Assembly: GCF_001653135.1 (NCBI RefSeq)
Contig: NZ_BDDS01000006.1
Span: 62,001 to 126,000 of the forward strand
DNA from: Pseudoalteromonas neustonica
GTDB taxonomy: Bacteria; Pseudomonadota; Gammaproteobacteria; Enterobacterales; Alteromonadaceae
DNA: 64,000 nucleotides
Direction: 5' to 3'
Position 1 is the stretch's first letter. Each line of letters starts with the position of its first letter. A model generated the notes under the pieces. It had not been told where the DNA came from. It worked only from the letters and a program-made list of their open reading frames with translations, and did no database searches. Shown in pieces: positions 1-9,459 of the stretch. The translations under genes and the position numbers were made by a program.

Positions 1-618
1 ACCCTGCTCATGAACAGCCATGTGTGTACGCTGTGTAGGGTGACGAGCAATTGGTTTTTCAACCATGCCACCTGCTGTCATCGTACCATTACAAATTGCT
101 TCGTATTCACGCGTGAAATTCTCGCGCTTTTGCAAGGCTTTAACTAAATGTGTTTGCGCCTGAATAGTTTTAGCTACCACCATTAAACCGGTCGTATCTT
201 TATCTAGACGGTGAACAATACCTGCACGTGGAACGTTAATAATATCAGGATGATGATGCAATAATGCATTAAGCACAGTGCCATCAGGATTACCAGCTCC
301 AGGGTGCACAACTAAACCCATAGGTTTATTGATAACTAAAATATCATCATCTTCATAAACGATGTTTAATTTGATATCTTGTGCGAGGTATTCACGTGGT
401 GCTTCAATACTCGTTTCAACATTAACGACTTCTCCGCCAAAGAGTTTTTCGCGTGGAGTGTTGAAAATTTCACCATCAACGGTGATTTTATCATCCAAGA
501 TCCACGTTTTTATACGTGAACGTGAATAATCAGGGAACAATTGTGCTAATACTTGGTCTAGACGTTTACCGCCTAACTCAGTTGGTACATCGGCTTGAAG
601 AGAAATTTGCTCTGTCAT
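1..618 (-). CDS. rluD: Ribosomal large subunit pseudouridine synthase D, N-terminal part (cut by window edge)
   Basis: RluD makes pseudouridines 1911, 1915 and 1917 in helix 69 of 23S rRNA. Reading the minus strand from the ATG at 618 gives 206 codons without a stop up to the left edge, so the C-terminal third lies outside the window. An S4 RNA-binding domain fills about residues 17-75. The catalytic motif of the RluA family, HRLDKDTTGLMV, follows at 136-147 with the catalytic aspartate at D139, the same number as in E. coli RluD. The gene is divergent from bamD, the same arrangement as in E. coli. Identification is secure; only the 3' end is missing. Confidence 0.95.
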   Translation of the reverse strand, partial: MTEQISLQADVPTELGGKRLDQVLAQLFPDYSRSRIKTWILDDKITVDGEIFNTPREKLFGGEVVNVETSIEAPREYLAQDIKLNIVYEDDDILVINKPMGLVVHPGAGNPDGTVLNALLHHHPDIINVPRAGIVHRLDKDTTGLMVVAKTIQAQTHLVKALQKRENFTREYEAICNGTMTAGGMVEKPIARHPTQRTHMAVHEQG

Positions 619-759
619 TAGTAACTTTACCCAATTTACCAGTGCAAGCTGCGCTCGACTGGGTTAGAATCGCTTTTAATAAAAGCATTATATAATAAGT
701 ATAGTTTACTCGGTTTTACCCACTTGGCCTAGCCGAAGACATCGAAGGTAACAAATAAA

Positions 760-1521
760 ATGATAAATAGAATAGGGAAACGTGCATTCGCCATTGTTTT
801 TACAGTTTCATTGCTTGGTTTAGGGGCTTGTTCGTCAGCACCAGATGAAGAAGATATCCAACGCGTACCAAATAAATCTGCACAAGCACTTTATGAAGAT
901 GCGAAACAAACTCTCGATTCAGGCTTATACGCACGTGCAATTGAACTTTTAAGTGCTATAGATTCACGCTACCCGTTTGGCCCAATGTCAAAACAGGTGC
1001 AATTAGATTTGGTGTTTGCTCATTATCAAGCTGGAAATACTGAGCAGGCATTAGCAACAATAGACCGTTTCATTCGCCTTAACCCAAACCACAAAGATTT
1101 AGACTACATGTACTATATGCGTGGCTTGGTAAATATTAAAGCGGATGAAAATGCTTTCCAAGAATATTTTGGTGTTGACAGAGCTGACCGTGATGCAAAC
1201 CGAACTCGTGTTGCATTTACTGATTTATCAACTTTAGTTAATCGCTTTCCTGATAGCGGTTATGCACCTGAGGCAAAACGCCGCTTAGTATGGTTGCTAA
1301 ATAAAATGGCACGCTATGAACTTAAAGTAGCCGATTATTATTACGAACGAGAAGCATATCTAGCTGCAGCTAACCGTGGTAAATATGTTGTTGAACATTA
1401 TTCACAAAGTAGCTATCTAGATGAAGCTCTGGAGATGATGGAAAAAAGCTATGAAAAGCTTGGTTTACCAGAGTTAAGTAAGCATGCAAGAATGACTCGC
1501 GAACTAAATAAAAATAAGTAG
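760..1521 (+). CDS. bamD: Outer membrane assembly lipoprotein BamD
   Basis: BamD is the essential lipoprotein of the BAM complex that inserts beta-barrel proteins into the outer membrane. The 253-residue product begins with a lipoprotein signal peptide; the lipobox LGAC puts the lipidated cysteine at residue 24. The rest is tetratricopeptide-like helical repeats, for example SAQALYEDAKQTLDSGLYARA at about 40-60, and length matches the family (about 245). A TATAAT lies at 691-696 in the spacer with rluD, but no convincing -35 was found. The gene ends at a strong terminator. Confidence 0.96.
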   Translation: MINRIGKRAFAIVFTVSLLGLGACSSAPDEEDIQRVPNKSAQALYEDAKQTLDSGLYARAIELLSAIDSRYPFGPMSKQVQLDLVFAHYQAGNTEQALATIDRFIRLNPNHKDLDYMYYMRGLVNIKADENAFQEYFGVDRADRDANRTRVAFTDLSTLVNRFPDSGYAPEAKRRLVWLLNKMARYELKVADYYYEREAYLAAANRGKYVVEHYSQSSYLDEALEMMEKSYEKLGLPELSKHARMTRELNKNK

Positions 1522-1561
1522 ATTATTTCCAAACACACTCTAACGTGTTTGTAATAAATAC

Positions 1562-1599
1562 AAAAAAGGCGCTACTTGATACAAGTAGCGCCTTTTTTA
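1562..1599 (+). terminator. Rho-independent terminator after bamD
   Basis: Inverted repeat GGCGCTACTTG / CAAGTAGCGCC with a short loop, preceded by an A run and followed by TTTTTT. It begins about 40 bases after the bamD stop. The flanking A and T runs would let it work in both directions. Confidence 0.85.
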
Positions 1600-1610
1600 A
1601 TGGATGAGTA

Positions 1611-1820
1611 ATACCAATCGACTTAAATTTTTAACCATTCTAGCGGACTAAATAAAGCGCTAACTGCGTTAGTCATTTTTCATGTACGACTGCATGGATG
1701 CAGGAGCTAGAGCAATGCAGGAGCAATTGCCGAGAACAACACCATGTCAAAGTTTCTGCCTTGTTATCACTGTATTTATCTTTCGCTATAAATGACCATT
1801 AACTTAATACAATTGGTATA
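1611..1820. repeat. MITE-like intergenic element with ATACCAAT terminal inverted repeats
   Basis: The block starts ATACCAATCGACTTAA and ends TTAATACAATTGGTAT, an imperfect terminal inverted repeat of about 16 bases around roughly 180 bases of non-coding sequence. It holds no open frame. It fills the gap between the bamD terminator and the glnB stop. The ends resemble short palindromic elements that are common between genes in Alteromonadales, but only one copy is in this window, so mobility is inferred. Confidence 0.55.
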
Positions 1821-1824
1821 ACGT

Positions 1825-2172
<348 letters not shown>

Positions 2173-2292
2173 CTACTCATAATTCCCATTTGCATCGATT
2201 TTAGACAATCCTGCATCCCATAGCAAACAAAGCAATTGAATTACGATGATTTAATCGCCAGCAGTGGTATGATTGAGCAACAGATTACAGCC

Positions 2293-2550
2293 ATACCCAA
2301 ACTACCTCAAGGTGTGAGCGTCGTTGGAGTTAAAAGCGATTTAGGCAAGGCATTGATTGCAGAGAATAGTTATTCCCTTGCTAAAATAAATAACACAGTA
2401 TAAATCGCTTTTAAACCAACCCATTGGGCGATTCACCGGGAGTTACTCTCTGCGTTGTTACTTCTTAAAAGGGACATTCTTACAAGTAACGCTTGATATT
2501 AAGCCCCTGTGAAACGCTGAACCCTGCATCTTGAGGCGGTTTGGGTATAT
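2293..2550. repeat. Nested palindromic intergenic repeat, copy A (diverged)
   Basis: About 258 bases between the glnB 5' side and the first pseudopilin gene. It begins with ATACCCAAACTACCTCAAG and ends CTTGAGGCGGTTTGGGTAT, the element's terminal inverted repeat with some mismatches. The interior shares long blocks with the copies at 26438, 27653 and 62886, for example AAAGCGATTTAGGCAAGGCA and GTTGTTACTTCTTAAAAGGG. The second internal hairpin is partly broken by substitutions, so this is the most diverged full-length copy. The rest of the 2164-2609 gap shows no gene. Confidence 0.8.
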
Positions 2551-2609
2551 AATTAATAATGAGTTTAAATAACTCCACAGTAAGTACCTACTTAGTAGCA
2601 GAGGTGTAT

Positions 2610-3158
2610 ATGAAAAATAAACAACGTGGTTTCACACTACTAGAATTAATGGTCACAGTTGCAATTGTAGGGATTCTTGCTGCGATCGCATTTTGGAATA
2701 GCAGTGATATGCTTAATAAAGATCGTGCCGAAAATTTTCTTTTAGATTTAAAGCGCAATATTAGTTTTGCTCGAGCTAAGGCAAGTAGTACTGATGAAAT
2801 TGTTATTCTCTGCCCAGTGTTAGAAAGTAGTGTAATCGCAAAAGCGACAACCATTGAATGCTCAAATGACTGGGCTGATAAAAACGCTATTATTGTATTT
2901 GTAGATGCTAATCAAGATCAAGGCTATGACGCTGGCTCTGACTCAATACTGAGAGTTATGGATAAAGTACCACTTAATAATCAGCTGAAATTTTCAGGCA
3001 GCAATAGCTTACGTTTTAATACCAGCGGTAGAGTAACAACAAACCCTGGTGATTTTGTTTTTTGCCCCAGTAAATCAGGTGAGAGCAACAAAGCTTTAAA
3101 CGTCTCCCAATCTGGCACAGCAATGTATCTTGGAGATACCACATCTAACTGCCAATAA
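2610..3158 (+). CDS. Type IV pilus minor pseudopilin, FimT/GspH family (first)
   Basis: A 182-residue prepilin-like protein. The start at 2610 is preferred over one 51 bases upstream (2559) because GAGG at 2601-2604 is well placed and the product then begins MKNKQRG, a short basic leader ending in glycine. The prepilin peptidase site G|FTLLE follows, with the conserved Glu at +5 and a hydrophobic helix (LMVTVAIVGILAAIAFW). The body holds paired cysteines and the late segment SLRFNTSGRVT typical of FimT/FimU/GspH proteins. These sit at the pilus tip with PilV, PilW, PilX and PilE. It is followed by a second gene of the same family and converges on the pilin operon. Confidence 0.85.
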   Translation: MKNKQRGFTLLELMVTVAIVGILAAIAFWNSSDMLNKDRAENFLLDLKRNISFARAKASSTDEIVILCPVLESSVIAKATTIECSNDWADKNAIIVFVDANQDQGYDAGSDSILRVMDKVPLNNQLKFSGSNSLRFNTSGRVTTNPGDFVFCPSKSGESNKALNVSQSGTAMYLGDTTSNCQ

Positions 3159-3230
3159 TTACATCTATGTTTGCTAATCTAGGATTAGCATCTAGAATTT
3201 AGAGATATTGGATTACTACGGACTTCAAGG

Positions 3231-3773
3231 ATGAAGCAGTTAATGCCCCTTCACCAACATTCTGGGATCACATTAATTGAAATAATGATTGGTGTGTGTA
3301 TCTTATCTATTTTGCTTCACTTTACTGTATTTCAAATGTCTGAGGTATTAGCGCGTGTAAGAGCTGAGAATAATACAGCCTTATTGCATCGAGGCTTATA
3401 CTTATCGAGGCTGTATGCAATAGAGCACAATACTTTTACTACTTTTTGCGCCATGAAAAATAAACGCTGTGTGCTGGATCAGTGGGATAAACAAGTTGTT
3501 GTTTTTACTGATAAGAAGAATTTTGGAGTACGAGATCCAAATGAAGAAATACTCATGGTGTTTGACCTTGCTCATCAAGCCGATAGATTAAAGTACCCTA
3601 GACGTATGATCACTTTTCGCCCTGACGGGACACCAAACGCTTTAAATAATGGGACATTTATATACTGTCCAAATTATCAACAAGCAAAACTTGCTGGCTA
3701 TGCTGTCACACTGAGCCAAACAGGACGAGCAAGAGTGAAATCCACAAAAGAATGTCAGTCAGCCTCCCTATGA
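3231..3773 (+). CDS. Type IV pilus minor pseudopilin, FimT/GspH family (second)
   Basis: A 180-residue prepilin-like protein. The class III site is G|ITLIE, with the +5 Glu and a hydrophobic stretch (IMIGVCILSILLHFTVF). The late motif MITFRPDGTPN matches the FimT/GspH fold, and several cysteines suggest disulfides. The first ATG directly abuts AAGG, so the ATG at 3243, giving the leader MPLHQHSG, may be the real start; both are in frame. It lies 72 bases after the first pseudopilin gene and is probably co-transcribed. It is likely a second FimT/FimU-type minor pilin, perhaps also used in DNA uptake. Confidence 0.8.
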   Translation: MKQLMPLHQHSGITLIEIMIGVCILSILLHFTVFQMSEVLARVRAENNTALLHRGLYLSRLYAIEHNTFTTFCAMKNKRCVLDQWDKQVVVFTDKKNFGVRDPNEEILMVFDLAHQADRLKYPRRMITFRPDGTPNALNNGTFIYCPNYQQAKLAGYAVTLSQTGRARVKSTKECQSASL

Positions 3774-3799
3774 TATAAAACCTTATATCATAGGGAGGC
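3762..3799. terminator. Perfect 17-bp hairpin at the end of the pseudopilin pair
   Basis: GCCTCCCTATGATATAA at 3762-3778 is followed by a 4-base loop and its exact complement at 3783-3799. The stop codon of the second pseudopilin (3771-3773) lies inside the left arm. There is no T run, so it may act as a Rho-independent-like stop, an RNA-stabilising end, or a barrier between the two converging transcripts. Confidence 0.55.
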
Positions 3800-3864
3800 A
3801 AACGTGGTTAAGTAGCTTATCGCTTGTGGAATATACCCAAAAGCGATAATTAATAATTAAGTTA

Positions 3865-4269
3865 CTAACCCCAGCAGTAGTCGATACTTTTACTGCCCCC
3901 TACGCCTTTTAAACCAACATCAGTTATTGTAAAAGAGCCACAATCACCGTCTGACTTTACAGGCCCACCAACTGGCTTTGCTGTTAGAGTGAAATTAGAA
4001 CCTCCAACGTTCACTGTAAGTGAATAGTAGCCGTTTTCAGTCGTTGTATTAACACCTAAATCACCTAGATTAGACGTGTACTGTCTGTTATCAACAAAGT
4101 ACTGTTCTTGTCTATTTGCGGCATCTAATAACGCTGTTACAGCTTCTACACGCGCAGCACGCTTTACATGCTCAGAATAACTTGGAATAGCAACCGACGC
4201 TAATATACCTGCAATAGCCACTGCTATTAACAGCTCAGTTAATGTAAAGCCATACGTTCTTTTTTTCAT
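3865..4269 (-). CDS. pilE: Type IV pilus minor pilin PilE
   Basis: The product is a type IV prepilin: leader MKKRTYG, cleavage before FTLTE, hydrophobic helix LLIAVAIAGILASVAIPSY, then RVEAVTALLDAANRQEQYFV as in PilE proteins encoded beside pilY1. Two C-terminal cysteines (DGDC and DYCWG) can form the D-region disulfide. The frame is open further upstream to 4371, inside pilY1, but the ATG at 4269 gives a normal 7-residue leader; 4278 and 4302 are alternatives. The start lies 10 bases after the pilY1 stop, so translation is probably coupled. Last gene of pilVWXY1E. Confidence 0.88.
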   Translation of the reverse strand: MKKRTYGFTLTELLIAVAIAGILASVAIPSYSEHVKRAARVEAVTALLDAANRQEQYFVDNRQYTSNLGDLGVNTTTENGYYSLTVNVGGSNFTLTAKPVGGPVKSDGDCGSFTITDVGLKGVGGSKSIDYCWG

Positions 4270-4279
4270 TACTTGCATC

Positions 4280-7200
4280 TTAATTATCATTACTTGCTTC
4301 ATCATTATCTTCACGTTTATAAATAAATGTTTGTCGTGTTTTAAAACCAAACCCAACCGGTAGCTCATCACTAAATAGCTTTATTTTGCCACTTGTATCC
4401 AGATTTAAGCCTGGACCAGTAATTTCTTTTGGTACAAAAGGATTTGTAACACCATACTTTTCAGGGTTTTTAATGCTTGGCCCAATTGTTTGAAATTTAC
4501 TCACTTCTTCTACGTCTTCACCTGTATCATCACACTTACCATTACTGTCTGAATCCGCACATGAGGCACCACTACCGAAGAATATTTGCGGTGTGTCAGG
4601 CACGTCATTACCTGTTTGATACTTTAAATTACTATAGGCCTTAGTGCCATAATGCAAATGAAACGCGTATACGTGTCCTGATCCTCCACTTAATGAACAT
4701 TGATTCACTGTCGACGTTTTTGATGCTGGTGTATAACTTGTAAAATATGCAATGCCACCAATCACTGTCGCTGCAGCCAATGACTTTTCACCTGCGCTTG
4801 GTAGCGCATAACGCCACCCTTTATAGCTATTGGCTAATTCAGCTTCTAATTCGACAAATTTCTCTACATTATCGAGTGAATTACCAAAAGGATCATCGTT
4901 CATCTTCATCAAATCACCTACTTCTATTGTAGGCGGTATTTTTGTTTTAAACGAACGCGTAACCGTGTTTTCATCTCTGATCATGAATAGTTGATCTTGT
5001 TCAGATGTTGATGTCGGTTTAGAGCGGTTACCACTGCCTATCAGTACTGCATCAAAGGGGGTATCTTTACGTGTTGTAACACCGCTTACTAGATCTTTTG
5101 TTACTTTACTAAACATTGTACGTGCTACCATCGGCTTATAAAAAAAGCGACGGTCTTGGGCTGCGTTGTTACTTCCCAGTTCTGCGAGCTTAAAATGTGT
5201 CCATGGATTTTTTGCATCCGTAGGGTTATCTGAGGGCATGTCAACACGCCAAACATTGCCTCCCGTATCTGTTGCATAAAGGCGATCAATATAACCATCG
5301 TAATCAGAATCCATCGTCGTTATATCTGAAGCAATACTATGTTGTCCTTGAAAACCATTGCCTGACTCTAAAGACCATACTTTTTTTCCAGTCTGTGCAT
5401 CAACGATAAAAATACCACGCCCTTTGCTATCATTACTGCGTATTGCATTGTCTTTATTTGTATCATAGCCTGCACCAAAAATGAGCATTGGCTTATTTTT
5501 GTAGCCATTTAGATTAACAAAGGCAACTTGTGCTTTTGACCATGTTTGTCCAAGTTCGTTAAAATCGCCACTGCTTCCAGTGATTGGCCCACCCCACATT
5601 AACTTTGGTTTATCTGGTATCGAAATATCAAACGCATAGTATTGATTTCCACCACGACGCATCCCAGTAAATGCCCAGACTCTGTCGCTACCATTAACAA
5701 TGCCGTCTTTATTTTTGTCATCAAAGTAAATTGAGATTGGGCCATCAAAGCCATATACTTTTGTGTCAGCTTGGTTGTCTCGTAACGGTTTCATTATTTT
5801 ATAAAGGCTGGTCGGTATGAAAGCCCAGCTTTCAGATACAGTGTCTCCACTGTCTTTAAACATATGCAAGTAACCTGCATTTGTTCCAATCAGGATTCTT
5901 ATGTCGTCATTACCGTAATCTATCGCAACAGGCTTTGAATGTAACGGATCACCAAAAATATCTGTTCGCTGATCAATTGTTGAACCATTATCATTTTCAT
6001 CATTAACATCAACCCCTTTCGACCAACTTATAATATCAGGTAACTCAAGTAAGTTACCCCCAGCTAATTTTAATAAGTTGTTAACGCCACCTAATGCATT
6101 AGCAACATCGGTATAGTTGAAATCTATTAACCCACCAGTGCCCGCATCTGTAAATAATTTACGCTCTGCAAGCATAGACAACTTTAAATTTACACCTCCT
6201 TGTTGTACCGTATTACCATCAGCCCCTTCGTTTTCCGGTAACCAAAAAGTACGTGCATTCTTATCTATAAGGCCATCGCTATTAAGTGCTTGTATATCTT
6301 CAGAATCAACAATGTTTGCACCAGATACTTTTAGTTTTTTTAAGTTTCCTCTCCACCTTGCACCACTTTCAGGATAAAACATTGCGTAATATATTGATTC
6401 TCGACTGCGAGTTTGGTCAGCATTATTAGTAGCAACTGCTGGCGCCGAGAAAGTATCGTTGACTTCTCTTATTCTGGTAATTGTTTTTTTAAGTGCATCA
6501 GATAATTGCTCTGCAGTGTTTGCATGCAGATATTGACCGCCACCATCTTTTGCAGCTTCGGCAAGTAATGTCTTACCAGCTGAGCTCATCCCAGAACCAA
6601 AGCCTATAGCAAAAACACGCCCCTCATCATGAATTAAGGGTGTGCCAGGATAAAGGTCGACTTTAGTATCTTTAGTGCCATGAATAGATTTTGCCAATGC
6701 ACTTAAATAGCTGTTACTAATTTTTGACGGATTGCTCCCAAATGTACTTCTATGCAAATTATAAATAACAGTATCAGCGCCGTTATCATTTGAAGGATCG
6801 CCATCGGTCATTAAAATAACATTTACTGAGTTATCACATCGCTCTGGTACGCCGCTAACAGGTAGAAAAGGTGAACGGTAGCGATTGCCCACATCAACCG
6901 TTCTATCACGCGCACCAACGCTTCTCCCATAAGCACGCTGCTGACCGGTTAAATAAAGGTAAGCTTCCCAAAGCGTTTCTGTCAACGGCGTTGCACCATC
7001 TGCAGGCAAGCTATTAATCTGATCTACCAATTTAGTTTTAGTTGCACCAAGACCAGCCATGACATAGCCACCTGAACTACCGTTAAAACGCATTAGACCA
7101 AACTCTATGTCATCATTATCATTTACGAGTGAACGAATTGCATCTTTTGCTACACCTAGGCGACTATCATTACATAAAGTCCAGCCTCGATAATAACCAC

Positions 7201-7387
7201 AATCTCTACCTGTTCTCGTAGAAAAGGCCATGCTCCCTGATGTGTCAAAAACAACCACAACCCGTGGTTTCTCTGTCGTTTTTACATTATGGTTAACATA
7301 AAGCTCTATATCTTCGGCTTTAGCTTGATAACACACTGCTAATGCAAGAGACAGCAAACTAAATCTTACAAACTTATGGGTCTTCAT
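4280..7387 (-). CDS. pilY1: Type IV pilus tip adhesin / biogenesis protein PilY1
   Basis: A 1035-residue secreted protein with a signal peptide ending near QAKA. The N-terminal half is a von Willebrand factor A domain with the metal-site motif DTSGSM at 48-53. The C-terminal half has the PilY1 beta-propeller features, including QTGKKVWSLESG and the calcium loop DSDYDGYID, plus another Asp-rich loop (DDKNKDGIVNGSD). PilY1 caps the pilus with the minor pilins and acts in adhesion, surface sensing and control of retraction. It sits between pilX and pilE as in Pseudomonas and Xanthomonas. Length is usual (about 1000-1200). GAGG before the ATG supports the start. Confidence 0.94.
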   Translation of the reverse strand: MKTHKFVRFSLLSLALAVCYQAKAEDIELYVNHNVKTTEKPRVVVVFDTSGSMAFSTRTGRDCGYYRGWTLCNDSRLGVAKDAIRSLVNDNDDIEFGLMRFNGSSGGYVMAGLGATKTKLVDQINSLPADGATPLTETLWEAYLYLTGQQRAYGRSVGARDRTVDVGNRYRSPFLPVSGVPERCDNSVNVILMTDGDPSNDNGADTVIYNLHRSTFGSNPSKISNSYLSALAKSIHGTKDTKVDLYPGTPLIHDEGRVFAIGFGSGMSSAGKTLLAEAAKDGGGQYLHANTAEQLSDALKKTITRIREVNDTFSAPAVATNNADQTRSRESIYYAMFYPESGARWRGNLKKLKVSGANIVDSEDIQALNSDGLIDKNARTFWLPENEGADGNTVQQGGVNLKLSMLAERKLFTDAGTGGLIDFNYTDVANALGGVNNLLKLAGGNLLELPDIISWSKGVDVNDENDNGSTIDQRTDIFGDPLHSKPVAIDYGNDDIRILIGTNAGYLHMFKDSGDTVSESWAFIPTSLYKIMKPLRDNQADTKVYGFDGPISIYFDDKNKDGIVNGSDRVWAFTGMRRGGNQYYAFDISIPDKPKLMWGGPITGSSGDFNELGQTWSKAQVAFVNLNGYKNKPMLIFGAGYDTNKDNAIRSNDSKGRGIFIVDAQTGKKVWSLESGNGFQGQHSIASDITTMDSDYDGYIDRLYATDTGGNVWRVDMPSDNPTDAKNPWTHFKLAELGSNNAAQDRRFFYKPMVARTMFSKVTKDLVSGVTTRKDTPFDAVLIGSGNRSKPTSTSEQDQLFMIRDENTVTRSFKTKIPPTIEVGDLMKMNDDPFGNSLDNVEKFVELEAELANSYKGWRYALPSAGEKSLAAATVIGGIAYFTSYTPASKTSTVNQCSLSGGSGHVYAFHLHYGTKAYSNLKYQTGNDVPDTPQIFFGSGASCADSDSNGKCDDTGEDVEEVSKFQTIGPSIKNPEKYGVTNPFVPKEITGPGLNLDTSGKIKLFSDELPVGFGFKTRQTFIYKREDNDEASNDN

Positions 7388-7402
7388 TTACTTATCCTCA
7401 CT

Positions 7403-7888
7403 TTAACTGCCTGTATTCAAGCTCACCATCTCTTGTGCAACACCCGTTACAACAGCCAATGTATGCTTACTTTTTGAACCATATGCGATTGTCGTGTTCA
7501 TTTGCATCATGTTGCATGAAATTCCAGCTGTATAACTAAACTTACGTGGACATTGCAAATCATGTGCACCCGTATTTAAGTTTATTAGCAGGCTTTTTGT
7601 TTTACCACCAAGAGCCAAATCAACCCCACCAAGAGGAATCTCTACTGGCGTTAGAAAAAAACGACTATTACCACCTCTTAGCGCTTCTGTAGCCATCGTT
7701 TTTTGTACTTCTCCCATCAAGGTATTATCTGCAATTTCGCGCTCTTGAGCAGCATTTGTGATTTTAATATCTATGCTACTGCTGCTCATTAAAGTCACCG
7801 CTATCCCAGTGACAGCAATCACCATTATAAGCGCGACGATTAATACAACTCCCTGCTGGTGGGTCCTACTTGTATTTAAATATTCCAT
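7403..7888 (-). CDS. pilX: Type IV pilus minor pilin PilX
   Basis: A 161-residue protein with an N-terminal QQG|VVLIVALIM segment. PilX proteins characteristically lack the +5 glutamate found in other pilins, and so does this one. The following region, with SSSSIDIKITNAAQEREIA and two later cysteines, fits the PilX/PilX_N family. Its start overlaps the pilW stop by 13 bases and it ends 15 bases before pilY1. With PilV, PilW and PilE it forms the priming complex at the pilus tip. Confidence 0.88.
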   Translation of the reverse strand: MEYLNTSRTHQQGVVLIVALIMVIAVTGIAVTLMSSSSIDIKITNAAQEREIADNTLMGEVQKTMATEALRGGNSRFFLTPVEIPLGGVDLALGGKTKSLLINLNTGAHDLQCPRKFSYTAGISCNMMQMNTTIAYGSKSKHTLAVVTGVAQEMVSLNTGS

Positions 7889-8865
7889 AAATTTGCTCCC
7901 ACATTGTTCAACCGTATTGTGGTTGTAAATAAAGTTCGACGGAAATGATCTGATTTGCTAATAATTCGTTGATCAGCATCTTCCCCCATCGTATACACTT
8001 GACTTTTTAATTTAAGACCATAGTCTGGTAATAATGAACGTACTAAAATAAAGACCTGAACAGTTAGAATTCCCTGACGATTTTCCCAATCTGATGCGGT
8101 CATATTTTTAATACTTTTGTAAGTATCAACACGGTTATTACTTGTCGTATCTAAGCCAAATACAAAACGCATATTTTCAACGCCTTCCATCACTGTTTCT
8201 GTGATCATACCGCCACTGGGGGTGAGCCTTTTACGCATAAGCACTGGTACACTAATTGACTGTTTATTAATTTCATATGTTTGATTCGCAACATAATAAA
8301 CATGATGCCCATATGGCCAAACGCTAGCATTACCATTAATGCTGTTTTTATCAATAGGTCCACGTCGAAACTCGGCCTTTTCTTGTTGGGCAATAAAGTA
8401 ATATTGCTTGTTAGTACTATCATCAGGCTGTACCTGACGTCCTTCTAAATATTTAACTTGTAATATATCTGAGACAGGATCAAAATTTGCATTTTTAATA
8501 CAACTTAATTGCAAAGCACTTGTTGCTTCTACAGCAAAAACAGATCGAAAATTAGTATTGCTATTATCTGGAAAACTACCGTTATTCTGGCCGCTAAAAC
8601 AATCACTTGTAGGATTAGGAAGAGTTACCGTATTATCATCTGTAAATCCATCTTCATAAAATGTTCCCCAAAATCCTATTTGCTCAATATCACGTTTCAT
8701 TATTGATAATGCTAATCGACCCGACTCCTGAAGCTCACCAATTACCATTGTGTCTTTTGTTGTTGATTTCATGCCAACATACAAAAACATCACTCCGCCT
8801 AAAATCAATCCACCAATAAAAAGGGAGATCATTATTTCGATCAACGTAAATCCATGCTGCTTCAT
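7876..8865 (-). CDS. pilW: Type IV pilus minor pilin PilW
   Basis: The 329-residue product begins MKQHG|FTLIEIMISLFIGGLI, a class III prepilin signal with a 5-residue leader and the conserved Glu at +5. The large globular domain, including ESGRLALSIMKRDIEQIGFW, is typical of PilW. The gene starts 2 bases after the pilV stop with GGAG well placed, and its end overlaps pilX. PilW is one of the minor pilins that start pilus assembly in the inner membrane. Confidence 0.9.
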   Translation of the reverse strand: MKQHGFTLIEIMISLFIGGLILGGVMFLYVGMKSTTKDTMVIGELQESGRLALSIMKRDIEQIGFWGTFYEDGFTDDNTVTLPNPTSDCFSGQNNGSFPDNSNTNFRSVFAVEATSALQLSCIKNANFDPVSDILQVKYLEGRQVQPDDSTNKQYYFIAQQEKAEFRRGPIDKNSINGNASVWPYGHHVYYVANQTYEINKQSISVPVLMRKRLTPSGGMITETVMEGVENMRFVFGLDTTSNNRVDTYKSIKNMTASDWENRQGILTVQVFILVRSLLPDYGLKLKSQVYTMGEDADQRIISKSDHFRRTLFTTTIRLNNVGANLWNI

Positions 8866-8867
8866 AC

Positions 8868-9428
8868 TTAGCTCCGTATATAAATAAAGCTGTTTATAAC
8901 GACTAAGCGCCGCTTTTTATCATTCGCCCCGCACTTTTTCCCTTGTGTACTCCCAGTGGCTGTCATTTCTTGACGCCCTTGCCAACTTATTATTACTTCA
9001 ATATTAAATTGCTTACCTTTTGTATTCGCCATCATTTGTGGATCAATACATACTGTGGCGTCATCTAAAGTACCTGTATTTTCTCTTGCTTGAATAGCGC
9101 GCTTCCATTGCTCGAAATCTAGTGCCGCGATCTGCGCAGCACTACAAGCCCCCGTAAAGCATTGAGAGTTAGAGTTTAATGCCGTTTTACTCGTAAAATC
9201 TTTTTTATATAAAGCCCCAATTTGGGGCACATCGTTAGCTCTGATACGTTGAATAATATCGTTTCCTAATGCCACAGCAGCGGCACGTTGCATTGAATCA
9301 AAACTCGCTTTTTTAGCCGTCGCTTGTAATGCCACAGCACCAAGTAAACCAAAGCTTAAGATTACGAAAGCAATTAATACTTCAATAAGTGTAAACCCTC
9401 GTAGAGATGAAGGGTGTGCTGAGCCCAT
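8868..9428 (-). CDS. pilV: Type IV pilus minor pilin PilV
   Basis: The 186-residue product begins with a leader ending LRG and the cleavage site G|FTLIEVLIAFVILSFGLLG, then ALQATAKKASFDSMQRAAAVAL, which is characteristic of PilV. It is the first gene of the minus-strand pilVWXY1E operon. The ATG at 9428 has AGG seven bases upstream. The 122-base gap before it would hold the operon promoter; a 12-bp palindrome, TATCGTACGATA, lies at 9448-9459. Confidence 0.9.
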   Translation of the reverse strand: MGSAHPSSLRGFTLIEVLIAFVILSFGLLGAVALQATAKKASFDSMQRAAAVALGNDIIQRIRANDVPQIGALYKKDFTSKTALNSNSQCFTGACSAAQIAALDFEQWKRAIQARENTGTLDDATVCIDPQMMANTKGKQFNIEVIISWQGRQEMTATGSTQGKKCGANDKKRRLVVINSFIYIRS

Positions 9429-9447
9429 AAGTACGCCTAATAAAAAA

Positions 9448-9459
9448 TATCGTACGATA
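9448..9459. promoter_or_regulatory. 12-bp palindrome upstream of pilV
   Basis: TATCGTACGATA is a perfect palindrome about 20 bases upstream of the pilV start, inside the only gap that can hold the pilin operon promoter. It may be an operator. No family of binding protein was recognised from the sequence. Confidence 0.25.

Noticed and set aside
2293..2550. Nested repeats considered as insertion sequences
   Set aside because: No transposase frame is present in any copy and the size (about 265 bases) is too small; called repeats only.
3832..3848. TATACCCAAAAGCGATA resembling the left end and an inner block of the nested repeat
   Set aside because: Only 9 plus 8 bases match and no terminal repeat partner exists nearby; it could be chance, so it was not called a remnant.
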